A stretch of DNA of 64,000 bases from Sphingobacterium micropteri (GCF_014692515.1 NZ_JACOIK010000011.1:110673-174672); one strand, 5' to 3'. Positions 36,807 through 45,465 are shown, numbered from the stretch's first letter. The notes: generated by a model from the letters alone, not told the origin. Program-made: numbers and translations.

Positions 36807-37740
36807 AACCAAAGGGATATGATGTAATCGCCCCAGTTGCAGCAGCAACAGAACTCCGTGAAGTGCTCTCTTCCTTATCTTCGCCAAAGGGGAATCTATC
36901 TCCAAGATGTTTTCGCCATAGTTTGCCCGCTTTATACTGGTTCGTTGCACGAATAGCAGAGTCTGCATCATCAATGAATTTATTCAGTGCCTCCATGAAT
37001 TTGTCTTTATTGGCATAATTCTCCAACAGGTCATCATTCGGTACAGCTGGCACAATACATTTGAAATCGAAGCGGAGTTCTTTTCTGATCTCTTTCAATA
37101 TGTCGAGTACTGTGATGTCGTCCCTTTCGTTCAAAACAATCCTTTCCTTTGCGTTTGTTGCTAATATGGTCAAGGCTAATCCGCTAGGCATTTTGAATGA
37201 CTGGTCGTCGGCCCACCCTTTCAGATATTTGATGCTACGTACCAATCGGCCTTCTTTGTCTTTCTTTGACACAAACCAAGTTACCATAGCCTTAGGGTCA
37301 CTATCCTCAAAACCCACTCCTTTCACCGCGATTTGGTATTCTTTTCCATCTTCTTTGCAATATACAGGATGGTCAATCTCGTAATCATTAGCGAAAATCG
37401 AGCGGACACATTTTTTGCGGTTCTCCGGTGCAGTATCTGTGTATCCTTCAACAGCCTGTCTTACCCATTCTTTGAGTGTAGATGCTGCCACATCAGGTGC
37501 TCTAAAGAAGTAAATACCATCATCTAAATCGCAGATGTCTTCCGCTGTACGGATACCATTTTTCATTTTATAAGAACCCTGTATATAGAAATATGGGATA
37601 TACTCGGGGTGATTTTCTTTGAACCATTTTCTTATCCTTGCCCGAAGACCTTCTTTAGAGTTCTTCATTCTCTCGTTCTTTTTTGAGCCTATAGATATAT
37701 CACTATGATAATCTTGAAATAAATTGTGACAATTTGCCAT
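36799..37740 (-). CDS. CBASS cGAS/DncV-like nucleotidyltransferase (CD-NTase)
   Basis: A 313-aa enzyme expected to make a cyclic di- or trinucleotide on infection. The nucleotidyltransferase motif is GS at 55-56 with Asp71 and Asp73 (CDLDDGIYF), and the third acid is Asp123 in YEIDHPVYC. The C-terminal tail ends in a flexible Ser/Ala-rich stretch and PFGYE, the kind of tail that E2 proteins conjugate. Four bases separate it from capV upstream, and its end overlaps the E2 gene. The exact clade and product cannot be told by eye. Confidence 0.9.
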   Translation of the reverse strand: MANCHNLFQDYHSDISIGSKKNERMKNSKEGLRARIRKWFKENHPEYIPYFYIQGSYKMKNGIRTAEDICDLDDGIYFFRAPDVAASTLKEWVRQAVEGYTDTAPENRKKCVRSIFANDYEIDHPVYCKEDGKEYQIAVKGVGFEDSDPKAMVTWFVSKKDKEGRLVRSIKYLKGWADDQSFKMPSGLALTILATNAKERIVLNERDDITVLDILKEIRKELRFDFKCIVPAVPNDDLLENYANKDKFMEALNKFIDDADSAIRATNQYKAGKLWRKHLGDRFPFGEDKEESTSRSSVAAATGAITSYPFGYE

Positions 37741-37744
37741 ATCG

Positions 37745-38767
37745 TTATTGTTTTAAAAAGTTTAGAATTTCCGTTAGTCTGTTTTTAGCCAACTCTTCCC
37801 CGATAGACTTCATGCGGTCTATATGCTTCTGCTTTGAGGAGTTAAGCTCGATGTTATCACCTTTCATATCGTGTTGGATACGTAGGTGACTAAAAGTATT
37901 CCCGATTTTACCCAAGGCACGTTGGAGAAAAAGAAGATATTGTTCCGTGATTTGTGCTTGTGTGTCCAATACTAAGTCTACTAATTTAGGGTTTGGGAAT
38001 AGCCAATCGAATACGTTCTTTGGTCGCCAAGAGCGCTTGATAATCTGCTTTCCTTGCCCTGTTCCTAGTGATAGGATTGATATATTGCCAATTGAAATGT
38101 TCAGTTTGTCTGTAGCCTCAAACACGCCAATTAGTGCCGGATTGTTAGCGAACACACCGCCGTCAATCATGTTGACATTTGTCCCTTCTCCCAATTCGTT
38201 TTTAAACGAGAACGTGTGGGGAGGGAAATAGACTGGAGCAGAGGCACTCGACATGGCTACATGGTACGCTGGGAGTTTATAATCTCTTCTATACCCTGGA
38301 TGGTGCCTAGTTTTGAATACGTTTATTGCACCATCGTTTCCATTGAAGGCTGGGACGCAGACTCTTGCTTTAAGGTCATTCATCAAGGGGTCTCGGCCTC
38401 CATTTGCATCGGCATATACTTCTCTTAACTTTTTCAGCAGCTGTTTATTACTGTATATCGCATTAAGGAAAGCCCTGCATTTACGGGGAATAAACCGAAA
38501 GAAAAACCTCGGGAAGATAATCTTTGCATTGTCCTCGTAAAATTTTGCCAAATCTTTTGCGGGTATTCCCAATGAAATTCCTATTGCTAGGATAGCTCCA
38601 GTAGATGTGCCACAGATTAGATCAAAATGCTCGTATAGTTTTTTCTCCGGCTCTTCCTCCTGAAGTTCTGCTTCTAGCTCAGCTAAGACTTTGGCGGGGA
38701 TAAGTCCTCTTATCCCGCCCCCGTCTATAGAGAGTATTTTGAATTTTTTATTAATATCTTCTCCCAT
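37745..38767 (-). CDS. capV: CBASS effector: patatin-like phospholipase CapV
   Basis: A 340-aa protein with the patatin signature: oxyanion loop DGGGIRG (15-21), nucleophile elbow GTSTG with Ser55, and the dyad Asp in IDGGVFANNP (Asp202). In known systems CapV is switched on by the cyclic nucleotide made by its CD-NTase and degrades the inner membrane. It lies between the Cas2-like gene (six bases) and the CD-NTase gene (four bases). Confidence 0.92.
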   Translation of the reverse strand: MGEDINKKFKILSIDGGGIRGLIPAKVLAELEAELQEEEPEKKLYEHFDLICGTSTGAILAIGISLGIPAKDLAKFYEDNAKIIFPRFFFRFIPRKCRAFLNAIYSNKQLLKKLREVYADANGGRDPLMNDLKARVCVPAFNGNDGAINVFKTRHHPGYRRDYKLPAYHVAMSSASAPVYFPPHTFSFKNELGEGTNVNMIDGGVFANNPALIGVFEATDKLNISIGNISILSLGTGQGKQIIKRSWRPKNVFDWLFPNPKLVDLVLDTQAQITEQYLLFLQRALGKIGNTFSHLRIQHDMKGDNIELNSSKQKHIDRMKSIGEELAKNRLTEILNFLKQ

Positions 38768-38773
38768 GTTAAT

Positions 38774-39049
38774 TTAATTGAAAGGTTCCCCACATACTGA
38801 TGCCCAGTTTGGGCCAAATTGAGTAGAAATACATCTTTCTAAATTTACTCCCAAAGATTTAGTGGTAGAGAGTGCTTCGTCTCTGGCTGCCTCTGCTGTT
38901 TTATTCGCGTGGTAGAGCGTTGTGTTTGGGAGATATATTGTTTTACAATTCTTTACCCCAGGGATACTGTCCTTGTACCCTATTTCAAACATCTTTTCTT
39001 TAAATTCCCGATGTTTATTAGGAATGTCGTACGTAATTATTACTGGCAT
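38774..39049 (-). CDS. Cas2/VapD-like small protein in the CBASS operon
   Basis: A 91-aa protein. The start MPVIITYDIPNKHREFKEKM resembles the first strand and helix of Cas2/VapD ferredoxin-fold proteins, with the acid of the YD pair where Cas2 nucleases place a metal-binding Asp. No Cas1 or CRISPR array is near. The gene is six bases before capV, so it belongs to the operon. It could be a nuclease, an RNA-binding regulator or a structural subunit; the fold assignment is by resemblance only. Confidence 0.6.
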   Translation of the reverse strand: MPVIITYDIPNKHREFKEKMFEIGYKDSIPGVKNCKTIYLPNTTLYHANKTAEAARDEALSTTKSLGVNLERCISTQFGPNWASVCGEPFN

Positions 39050-39071
39050 ATTCTTAAAAATTATAAGGTTT

Positions 39072-39102
39072 AAAAAATAGAGCTATCTTTCTTAGATAGC
39101 TC
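39072..39102 (-). terminator. Terminator or attenuator between the 38-aa gene and the rest of the CBASS operon
   Basis: Stem GAGCTATC (39080-39087) and GATAGCTC (39095-39102) with a 7-base loop, followed on the minus strand by a U-rich tail. It could let the short first gene be made in excess over the downstream effector genes. Confidence 0.7.
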
Positions 39103-39109
39103 CGACTAT

Positions 39110-39226
39110 CTATCTGGATTTTTCTACTGTTTCCTTAACAGTTGTTTTAGGATGTTTATCCGCATAAGTCTTTGTTACGAATTGTCCTGTTCCTGCATCA
39201 CGATGTACAGATGTTTTCTTTGCCAT
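39110..39226 (-). CDS. 38-aa basic protein, first gene of the CBASS operon
   Basis: The frame reads MAKKTSVHRDAGTGQF, then VTKTYADKHPKTTVKETVEK. Short proteins with this HRDAGTGQFVT-like core recur in bacterial genomes and are usually annotated vaguely or wrongly as transporters; it has no membrane segment. A strong AGGAG sits 11 bases before the ATG, unusual in this phylum, and the sigma54-like promoter is directly upstream. Function unknown; an inhibitor, sensor or leader role is possible. Confidence 0.75.
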   Translation of the reverse strand: MAKKTSVHRDAGTGQFVTKTYADKHPKTTVKETVEKSR

Positions 39227-39255
39227 TTGTTTATATCTCCTTTCTTACCATCTAT

Positions 39256-39274
39256 ATGGCTATTTGTATGCCAA
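39256..39274 (-). promoter_or_regulatory. Sigma54-type promoter of the CBASS operon
   Basis: On the minus strand the sequence reads TTGGCAT-N5-AGCCAT, with the invariant GG and GC separated by exactly 10 bases, as sigma54 needs. Transcription would start near 39247, about 20 bases before the 38-aa ORF. A sigma54-type AAA+ activator gene lies divergently 40 bases away. Confidence 0.7.
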
Positions 39275-39314
39275 TCGGGAAAAGTTGAATTTTAGCTTGT
39301 TTTAGCCATTTTTT

Positions 39315-40820
39315 ATGTCAATATTTGATTTTAATATATCAAATATTGATATGAAATTACTTATATCTTGGATTGCAGCAATGCATGATTTTCAAAGGGA
39401 CGAAGAATCGAAGAAATTTATTGGTGTTGATAAAAATGGTCCTAATTACAATTTCCATAAAAGTTTCTTTTCTCACGATAAGCACATATTATTATCGTCT
39501 AACAATGGAAAAGAACCGGACCCTCTTGTCGAAGGACTCAGAACATGTTTGATAAAAGACTTTCCGGATCATTTAGTGGAGGTGAGATATATGGAAATAA
39601 AGGATGTCATAAACATTCAGGAAATAAAGAGCAGGGTCGAGGGATTGCTTTTGAGAGAATTCGAAAATGACCAAATCGATATTTTCTTTTCCCCCGGAAC
39701 ATCTGCTATGCAAATTTCTTGGTATCTAATCCACGAATCACAGCTTTTAACAACAAAGATGTTTCAGGTTCGTCCTCAGAGATTTTCTAAAACAGGTAGG
39801 GCAGAACTTTTAGAAATGCAAGTTATTAAATCAACGATACCAGGAGGTAGTGTTATCAAGGAAGAGGGAGTCGGTCATCATAAAGAAGATTATGTCATTA
39901 CTGAGTCATTAAAACAAGTATACAGTCATGCAGAAATGATAGGTGGAGCAGATCAGGTAACAACTTTAATTTATGGCGAAAGTGGAACAGGGAAAGAGCA
40001 TTTGGCTAACTATATCCATAATCGTTCTGCTAGAAATGATAAACCATTCATAGCCATTAATTGTTCTGCTTTTACAGATGAGCTTCTTGGTTCTAGATTA
40101 TTTGGTCATAAAAAAGGTTCGTTTACTGGAGCAATTGAGGATCACATGGGTTTATTTCAAGAAGCAAGAGGAGGAACGATTTTTTTGGATGAAATAGGTG
40201 ACATTTCACCATATATGCAACAATCATTGTTAAGAGTCATCCAAGAAAAAAAAGTGCTTGGTGTTGGATTTAACAAAGAAGTGGAGATTGACGTTCGTAT
40301 TGTTGCTGCGACTAATAAAGATTTATCATCCTTGTGTGCAGAAGGAAAATTCCGTTGGGACTTATATTATCGACTTGCGATAACGGAACTTATTTTACCA
40401 CCTTTAAGGGAACGGAAGGAAAGCGAAAGAAAAGAATTGATTGATTTTTTTCTAAAAACTAAAAAGATAACCTTTAAACGGTCGAAGCAGCTCGTTCTTG
40501 ATAAAGAAGCACTGCGCATCATTTTGAACTATCCATTTCCTGGTAATGTTCGTGAGCTGGAAAATCTTATAGAGAGCTTGTATGTTTTTAATTCCGAAAC
40601 AGTTATTGCAAGGGCACTCCCTCATAGGCTATTGGTTCCCGTTGATAATCAAAAAATGGATTTAAAAACTGTTGAGAAACTTCATATTATTAAAGTGCTA
40701 AAGGTTACCAGAAGTAAACAACAGGCCGCCAAATTATTAGGTTGTGTAATAAATACCCTTGAAAAAAAAATAAAGGATTATCAAATAGACTCTTCGTTAT
40801 TTGTCAAAAACGTTCATTGA
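39315..40820 (+). CDS. RtcR-like CARF-domain sigma54 activator
   Basis: A 501-aa protein. Residues 1-185 look like a CARF ligand domain, with a SPGTSAMQIS loop at 126-135 resembling the conserved nucleotide-binding loop. The AAA+ domain has Walker A GESGTGKE (221-228), the sigma54-contacting GSFTGA (268-273), Walker B FLDEIGD and the arginine-finger region ending in PFPGNVRELENL. The end carries a Fis-like HTH (SKQQAAKLLGCVINTLEKKI). It is divergent from the CBASS operon and next to a sigma54-type promoter, so it is the likely activator. CARF domains bind cyclic oligonucleotides. Confidence 0.85.
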   Translation: MSIFDFNISNIDMKLLISWIAAMHDFQRDEESKKFIGVDKNGPNYNFHKSFFSHDKHILLSSNNGKEPDPLVEGLRTCLIKDFPDHLVEVRYMEIKDVINIQEIKSRVEGLLLREFENDQIDIFFSPGTSAMQISWYLIHESQLLTTKMFQVRPQRFSKTGRAELLEMQVIKSTIPGGSVIKEEGVGHHKEDYVITESLKQVYSHAEMIGGADQVTTLIYGESGTGKEHLANYIHNRSARNDKPFIAINCSAFTDELLGSRLFGHKKGSFTGAIEDHMGLFQEARGGTIFLDEIGDISPYMQQSLLRVIQEKKVLGVGFNKEVEIDVRIVAATNKDLSSLCAEGKFRWDLYYRLAITELILPPLRERKESERKELIDFFLKTKKITFKRSKQLVLDKEALRIILNYPFPGNVRELENLIESLYVFNSETVIARALPHRLLVPVDNQKMDLKTVEKLHIIKVLKVTRSKQQAAKLLGCVINTLEKKIKDYQIDSSLFVKNVH

Positions 40821-40833
40821 TGGTTTTTCTTTA

Positions 40834-40841
40834 AAACATTA
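40834..40841. repeat. Target duplication, left copy
   Basis: AAACATTA directly before the left inverted repeat equals 42206-42213. Eight bases is usual for IS256-family insertions. Confidence 0.9.
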
Positions 40842-40904
40842 GAGACTGTAAAATAGACTCTGTCAAGGATAATAAATAGAAGTATTATTTTTGACATAGT
40901 AATT

Positions 40905-42136
40905 ATGAGTATTAAGGAAAACGATTTTGATTTTGAGTCCATGAAGGGCAAAGCCCTGGAACAGTTACGCAGTGGTGAATCACTTTATGGCAAGAACGGA
41001 GCTTTTGCTCCTTTAATGAAGAAATTTTTAGAAGCCGCTTTAGAAGCTGAGATGGAGAGCAATATATGGACGAAGTTGAGCGCTCCAGCGGCAACCGACG
41101 CAACGGTAAGTCCAGTAAGTCGATCCGCACCTCTGAGGGCACGATCGAGATGGGGATACTCCCCGCGATCGCCGATCTACCTTCGAGCAGCAGCTGATCA
41201 AGAAGCGTGAAACGATTTTAGCTGAGAGTCTAGAGAAGAAGATTTTAGGGATGTATGGTCTTGGTATGAGTCTTCGGGATATCTCCAATCACATTAAGGA
41301 GATGTACGATACGGGCATCAACAACAGTACACTTTCTTCCATTACCGATAAGATCATTCCTGAGGTCAAGGAATGGCAATCAAGAAGCCTGGACTCCCTT
41401 TATACGATTGTCTGGATGGATGCCATGCACTACAAGGTGAAAGAAGACTATCGTTTTGTTTCTCGGGCTGTATACAATATTCTTGGTATTGACCGAAACG
41501 GACATAAGCATCTGTTAGGTATGTATGTTTCGGAGAATGAGGGGGCTAGCTTTTGGCTGGGCGTACTGACCGACTTACAGAACCGAGGCGTAGAGGACAT
41601 CTTAATTGCCTGCATCGATAATCTAAAAGGGTTTTCAGAAGCGATACAGAGTGTTTTTCCCGAGACCGAAGTACAGGCCTGTGTAGTAACACCAGATCCG
41701 TAACAGCTTAAAGTACGTGGCCAGTAAGGACCAAAAGGAGTTTATGAACGATCTAAAGCCTGTCTACCGTGCCGATACATTGGATCTTGCCGGACTGCGG
41801 ATGGATGAACTTCAGGATAAATGGGGGGAAAAATATTCCGTGGTGATCGACTCTTGGAGGCGTAACTGGGAACGTTTGACCAACTATTTCCGATACGATA
41901 AATCCATCCGAAAATTGATCTACACAACCAACACGATCGAGGGGTTCCATTGCTAAGTCCGTAAGGTCACCAAAACTAAAGGTGCATTCACTTCAGATAT
42001 GGCATTATTGAAACTGATCTATTTAGCGCATAAAAACATTAAGAAGAAATGGACGATGCCACTGGCCAATTGGGGAACAACGGCACAGAAATTAGCTATT
42101 TGGTTTCCGGGAAGAATGGTGTTAGATTTGCAATAA
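40905..42136 (+). pseudogene. IS256-family transposase, frameshifted
   Basis: Family homology runs in pieces over three frames: GKALEQLRSGESLYGKNGAF, then (near 41065) DEVERSSGNRR, (near 41190) EQQLIKKRETILAE and KKILGMYGLGMSLRDISNHI, DAMHYKVKEDYRF, NRGVEDILIACIDNLKGF, (frame change near 41690) YVASKDQKEFMNDLK, and RKLIYTTNTIEGFH. A stop follows at the position of the expected RQ in the RQVRK motif, then VRKVTKTKGAFTSD continues. Three or more indels plus one nonsense change make it inactive. Confidence 0.88.
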
Positions 42137-42140
42137 GAAA

Positions 42141-42182
42141 AATGGCTCAATTACCGCACCGCGGGGCGGTAATTGAGCCATT
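42141..42182. repeat. Strong hairpin at the right end of the IS
   Basis: A perfect 17-bp stem (42141-42157 with 42166-42182) with an 8-base loop is next to, and just overlaps, the right terminal repeat. It has no U-run. It may block read-through or take part in transposition. Confidence 0.75.
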
Positions 42183-42205
42183 GACACAGGTTGTTTTACA
42201 CTCCC

Positions 42206-42213
42206 AAACATTA
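42206..42213. repeat. Target duplication, right copy
   Basis: AAACATTA directly after the right inverted repeat, identical to 40834-40841. Confidence 0.9.
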
Positions 42214-42262
42214 TTGAACTTCTACCATCACCTATATTATATTGACGGTAGAAGAAGTTTTC

Positions 42263-43279
42263 TTAGTTTTCTTTAAATTTGCTGATATTATAATTGTTGT
42301 GATGTACAACATCTGTAAAAACCATTTTCTTACCTTTCGTCCAATAATGTAAATGGAACTCATGGTCAATATCTCTCCTCCATGCACAATATTCTTTCCA
42401 TTTAAGTTGTTTGCTCTCTCCTCCTTTGCTTTCTCTGATTTCATGGGTTGCAGACAAGTTTGTTTTAAGTATCTCTTCGGTTAAAGATCGGAGTAGCATC
42501 CGAGCTTTACTTTTGTCATTTTGAAAATTTAAAGATTTCTGTGAACTCAAAAAAGTTTTCATGACTAAAATATCGGTAGAGCGGGTGTATTCATAAAAAT
42601 CTGTACGTACATCTGTTTGTTTCAATTGAATTGCTAAAGCAATTCTAAAACACATTTCACTAATACTATTTGTCCAAATGTTGACTGCGTCAAATGTTGT
42701 TATAAAAGCATGAAAGTTTGGATAGGAAACTATTTCTGTTTTTACCGAAGAAGGAGGTTCATAGTCTTCTTCGCCATCGCATAACGAGATAGTAACATCT
42801 AAATCTATGACACTAAGTTTGCTTAATATGATATAATTGCATAGTTCTTTATTATTGGCCTCTGCACTCAATATTATACACAGGGCCATTTTTTGTAATA
42901 CTGTAGTAAAGTTAAGACCTTCAGCACTAGTCTTGTTTTCTTCGAAGCGAGTATCATCATATAGAACATCTTTTACATTCAAATGGTCTTCATATGACAA
43001 CGTTTTGTTTAGTATTGAACTAATGATTTTGTCTATCTCCTCCGGCTGAATATAGTCGATGTTGTATGCTTTTGTCAGATATTTGATATTATCGACTAGA
43101 GGATAAAGATTATGTTCGAAAAGAAGCTCGAATGTTGATTCAGGTTTGTAAAAAGCACCCCAGCTTAAATCCATTATCTTTTTGTAATCTATCAAAGAAT
43201 ATATAAACTCTTCTAACTGGTCTTTTGTTGTGTTCTCTTTGTCTAGAGTTAACACACTTGGGTCAAAATAAAAGTTCAT
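42263..43279 (-). CDS. Unknown 338-aa partner of the DUF3696 ATPase
   Basis: A soluble protein with no membrane segments and low GC. Two-thirds is helical with no recognised motif. The last 45 residues (WKEYCAWRRDIDHEFHLHYW, then TKGKKMVFTDVVHHNNYN) are dense in His, Arg and aromatic residues. They recall small nuclease-like ends of the YoeB/RelE type, but no family could be fixed. It starts one base after the ATPase stop, so the two form one operon. It is probably the effector of a two-gene defence module; this is inferred from context. Confidence 0.55.
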   Translation of the reverse strand: MNFYFDPSVLTLDKENTTKDQLEEFIYSLIDYKKIMDLSWGAFYKPESTFELLFEHNLYPLVDNIKYLTKAYNIDYIQPEEIDKIISSILNKTLSYEDHLNVKDVLYDDTRFEENKTSAEGLNFTTVLQKMALCIILSAEANNKELCNYIILSKLSVIDLDVTISLCDGEEDYEPPSSVKTEIVSYPNFHAFITTFDAVNIWTNSISEMCFRIALAIQLKQTDVRTDFYEYTRSTDILVMKTFLSSQKSLNFQNDKSKARMLLRSLTEEILKTNLSATHEIRESKGGESKQLKWKEYCAWRRDIDHEFHLHYWTKGKKMVFTDVVHHNNYNISKFKEN

Positions 43280-43280
43280 G

Positions 43281-45128
43281 TTATTTTTCTTTGCTTCTTT
43301 TTTTTAAACCAGCCTCTAATAACTGGGATGAAAGTTTTTCGCTTTCATCAAAGAAACCTTTTGGCCATTCTGGAATAACTCCATATTTGTTGATTCTAAT
43401 CTCTTTGTAAATCGAATCTGCACCTTCTTTTTCGACGAAATATAATATTGCATCTTTACTTAAAGAATCGCCTTCTGAGCGTGCTATTAAATATCTCAGA
43501 CGATTTATTAAGTATTCGCTATGAGTTTCTACTATACATTGCTTTTTTAATATGTTCTGAGAGATGAAAAAATCTGCAAGTCTAGTTTGGACTTTAGGGT
43601 GTAAGTGTAATTCTGGTTGTTCGAATATAAGAGTTGAGTCGGTTCCCGCCAGAAATGATAGAACCAAAATGGGTAGGATTTGGCTTACACCTACCCCAAC
43701 ATGAGTGAGATCTTGTAATTCTTGGCCTGTATCGATAGATACCATTAATTCGTGTCCTAACTTTCCCATATCTCTAGTTTCAAGTTGAGTAGCAACACCT
43801 AAATAAATTAACCAATCCAATACTGCTGCTTGAAGTGAAGCAGTTTTTATCTCTTTTTCAATGCTACTCGAGGAAAACTCTCTAGATGGTACATATTTTA
43901 TTTCTTTGTTTTTATGTAATTCTAGAACAGCCGCAGTGTTTTCTCCTTTAAATCCTATATTTAATGTGTCAATATAGCCTTCTAATGGGTATATTGATTT
44001 TGGTTCATCTCGTAAAGGACCAAGGTATTTAAGTTTTTTCTTAAATTGATTTTCTATATATCCTAGTTCTGGTAAATGTAGCGGGACAGAGTTAGCAGAA
44101 ATGTACCCGCTGGTATCAATGGTTGAAAACAAACTATCTAACTCATCTTTTCGGTCATTAAAAGCTGTAGATAGGTAGCGCTGTGTGAATTTATATTTTA
44201 AACATTTGAAAAGATTTTCACTGTTAAAATTATTTTTTAAAGTAGATACCCTACTTCTGAAATCAGAAATTATTTTTTTTGTAGCTATTTCAGAGAAACG
44301 TGTCTCACTTACAAAATCTTCCAAAACACTGTTGATTAAATTCTTAAATTCGGTCGTAAATATCTCCTCTGTGAAATGTAAATCCTCTGATTCGAATCTG
44401 TTATTTTTTCCTTCGAGAAAAGCCCTAAGATAATCTATTTGATTTTCTAACTCATTATCAATAAATGTTATGCTATTTGGTATGAAGTGAACTAAGTTTG
44501 TCCCAATGATTTTACCCTCGTTTGGGATCTTATATAGATAATATTGGCCAAGACTTTTAATAGGAGATATGTTAATGTCATAATCTAAAGATTTTTTTTC
44601 TGATGGAGCAAATGATTTGATTTTGTAATCTTGAATTTTTTCCTCATTGGTCTTTTTTGATTTTTTAATCGATATTTTCGTTCTTTTATTTTCTGTATCA
44701 GAGGATTTTATCTCTACACTTTCTAATGTTGGATTTAATTGTTCAAGTTGCTCGATTCCAGCCAAGAATTTGTACGAAAGTTCTACATTTTTTATCTCGT
44801 TATCAAAGTAGAAGAAGCGGAAGGTTGTTTCGTCTTCAAACTCCTGTTCTGTGGTTGGTTCTAGCTTGAAGCCTATTTCTATTTCTTTCTTTTTGCGACC
44901 GTGAGAGGATAGGTCTTTAAAATTTCCGAATTTGGATATATGACCATTTAGTATTACAGATCTTGAAGAAATCGGACTTTGTATTGTTTGTGTAGTTAAC
45001 AATATGCTTTGTAGAATTGTACTTTTACCTGAACTGTTTGCGCCTGCAAAAATTGTAAGAGGCTCAAAGTTTAAAGTTGTCTTCTTACTGACAGATTTAA
45101 AATTTGACAATGTCCATTCTTTTATCAT
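43281..45128 (-). CDS. AAA/SMC-like ATPase with DUF3696 C-terminus
   Basis: A 615-aa protein. Walker A GANSSGKST is at 29-37 after LSNFKSVSKKTTLNFEPLTI, the typical start of AAA_15/RecF-like ATPases. A long coiled and variable middle follows, then the ABC-type half: VGVGVSQILPILVLSFLAG (signature), LIFEQPELHLHP (Walker B) and IVETHSEYLINRLR. The end (ILYFVEKEGADSIYKEIRIN to WPKGFFDE) is DUF3696. Such ATPases occur in several defence systems paired with a nuclease-like gene. GC content is lower than in the flanking chromosome, which suggests horizontal gain. Confidence 0.85.
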   Translation of the reverse strand: MIKEWTLSNFKSVSKKTTLNFEPLTIFAGANSSGKSTILQSILLTTQTIQSPISSRSVILNGHISKFGNFKDLSSHGRKKKEIEIGFKLEPTTEQEFEDETTFRFFYFDNEIKNVELSYKFLAGIEQLEQLNPTLESVEIKSSDTENKRTKISIKKSKKTNEEKIQDYKIKSFAPSEKKSLDYDINISPIKSLGQYYLYKIPNEGKIIGTNLVHFIPNSITFIDNELENQIDYLRAFLEGKNNRFESEDLHFTEEIFTTEFKNLINSVLEDFVSETRFSEIATKKIISDFRSRVSTLKNNFNSENLFKCLKYKFTQRYLSTAFNDRKDELDSLFSTIDTSGYISANSVPLHLPELGYIENQFKKKLKYLGPLRDEPKSIYPLEGYIDTLNIGFKGENTAAVLELHKNKEIKYVPSREFSSSSIEKEIKTASLQAAVLDWLIYLGVATQLETRDMGKLGHELMVSIDTGQELQDLTHVGVGVSQILPILVLSFLAGTDSTLIFEQPELHLHPKVQTRLADFFISQNILKKQCIVETHSEYLINRLRYLIARSEGDSLSKDAILYFVEKEGADSIYKEIRINKYGVIPEWPKGFFDESEKLSSQLLEAGLKKRSKEK

Positions 45129-45465
45129 TTTTTTCTTATTAAGTTTTAATTGAGTATTTCTTTTATCTTTAGGTGTGTAAATTAAAAAAAACCTAAAATA
45201 TAGATACTATGCATTTTTTTAATATATCCCGGTTATAAAACTAAAAAACTACGTGTTGTTGAGGATGAAAAAGCCTCATTTATTCTAACTTACCGATTCC
45301 TTCCCCTCAAACCTTTCTACAGTTTTCCTTAATTAGCGGCTGCGGCACTAATTATTTATAATTAATATTTGTTTATTGCGGTTGCAAGTCGGTTTATCGG
45401 TTCAGTTTCTTCTTTTTTAATCCTTTTATTATAACGTAGCATCTGTAACTTACATGCTTGACGTT
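45129..45465. other. AT-rich spacer without recognised features
   Basis: No credible ORF or RNA gene was found. It contains short AT palindromes, including TTAATTAG with CTAATTA about 17 bases apart. It probably holds the ATPase promoter, but no clear TANNTTTG motif was placed. Confidence 0.4.

Larger units (their letters stand above)
40842..42205. mobile_element. IS256-family insertion sequence
   Basis: A 1364-bp element. The left end (40842-40866) and the inverted right end (42181-42205) share TGTAAAA, CT and TGTCAA across 25 bases. It is flanked by the perfect 8-bp duplication AAACATTA. It carries one broken transposase reading frame and a strong 17-bp hairpin near its right end. Confidence 0.92.

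Noticed and set aside
36807..36974. N-terminal extension of the E2-like protein
   Set aside because: It lies fully within the CD-NTase gene in another frame; the start at 36806 gives a normal overlap and E2-like N-terminus.
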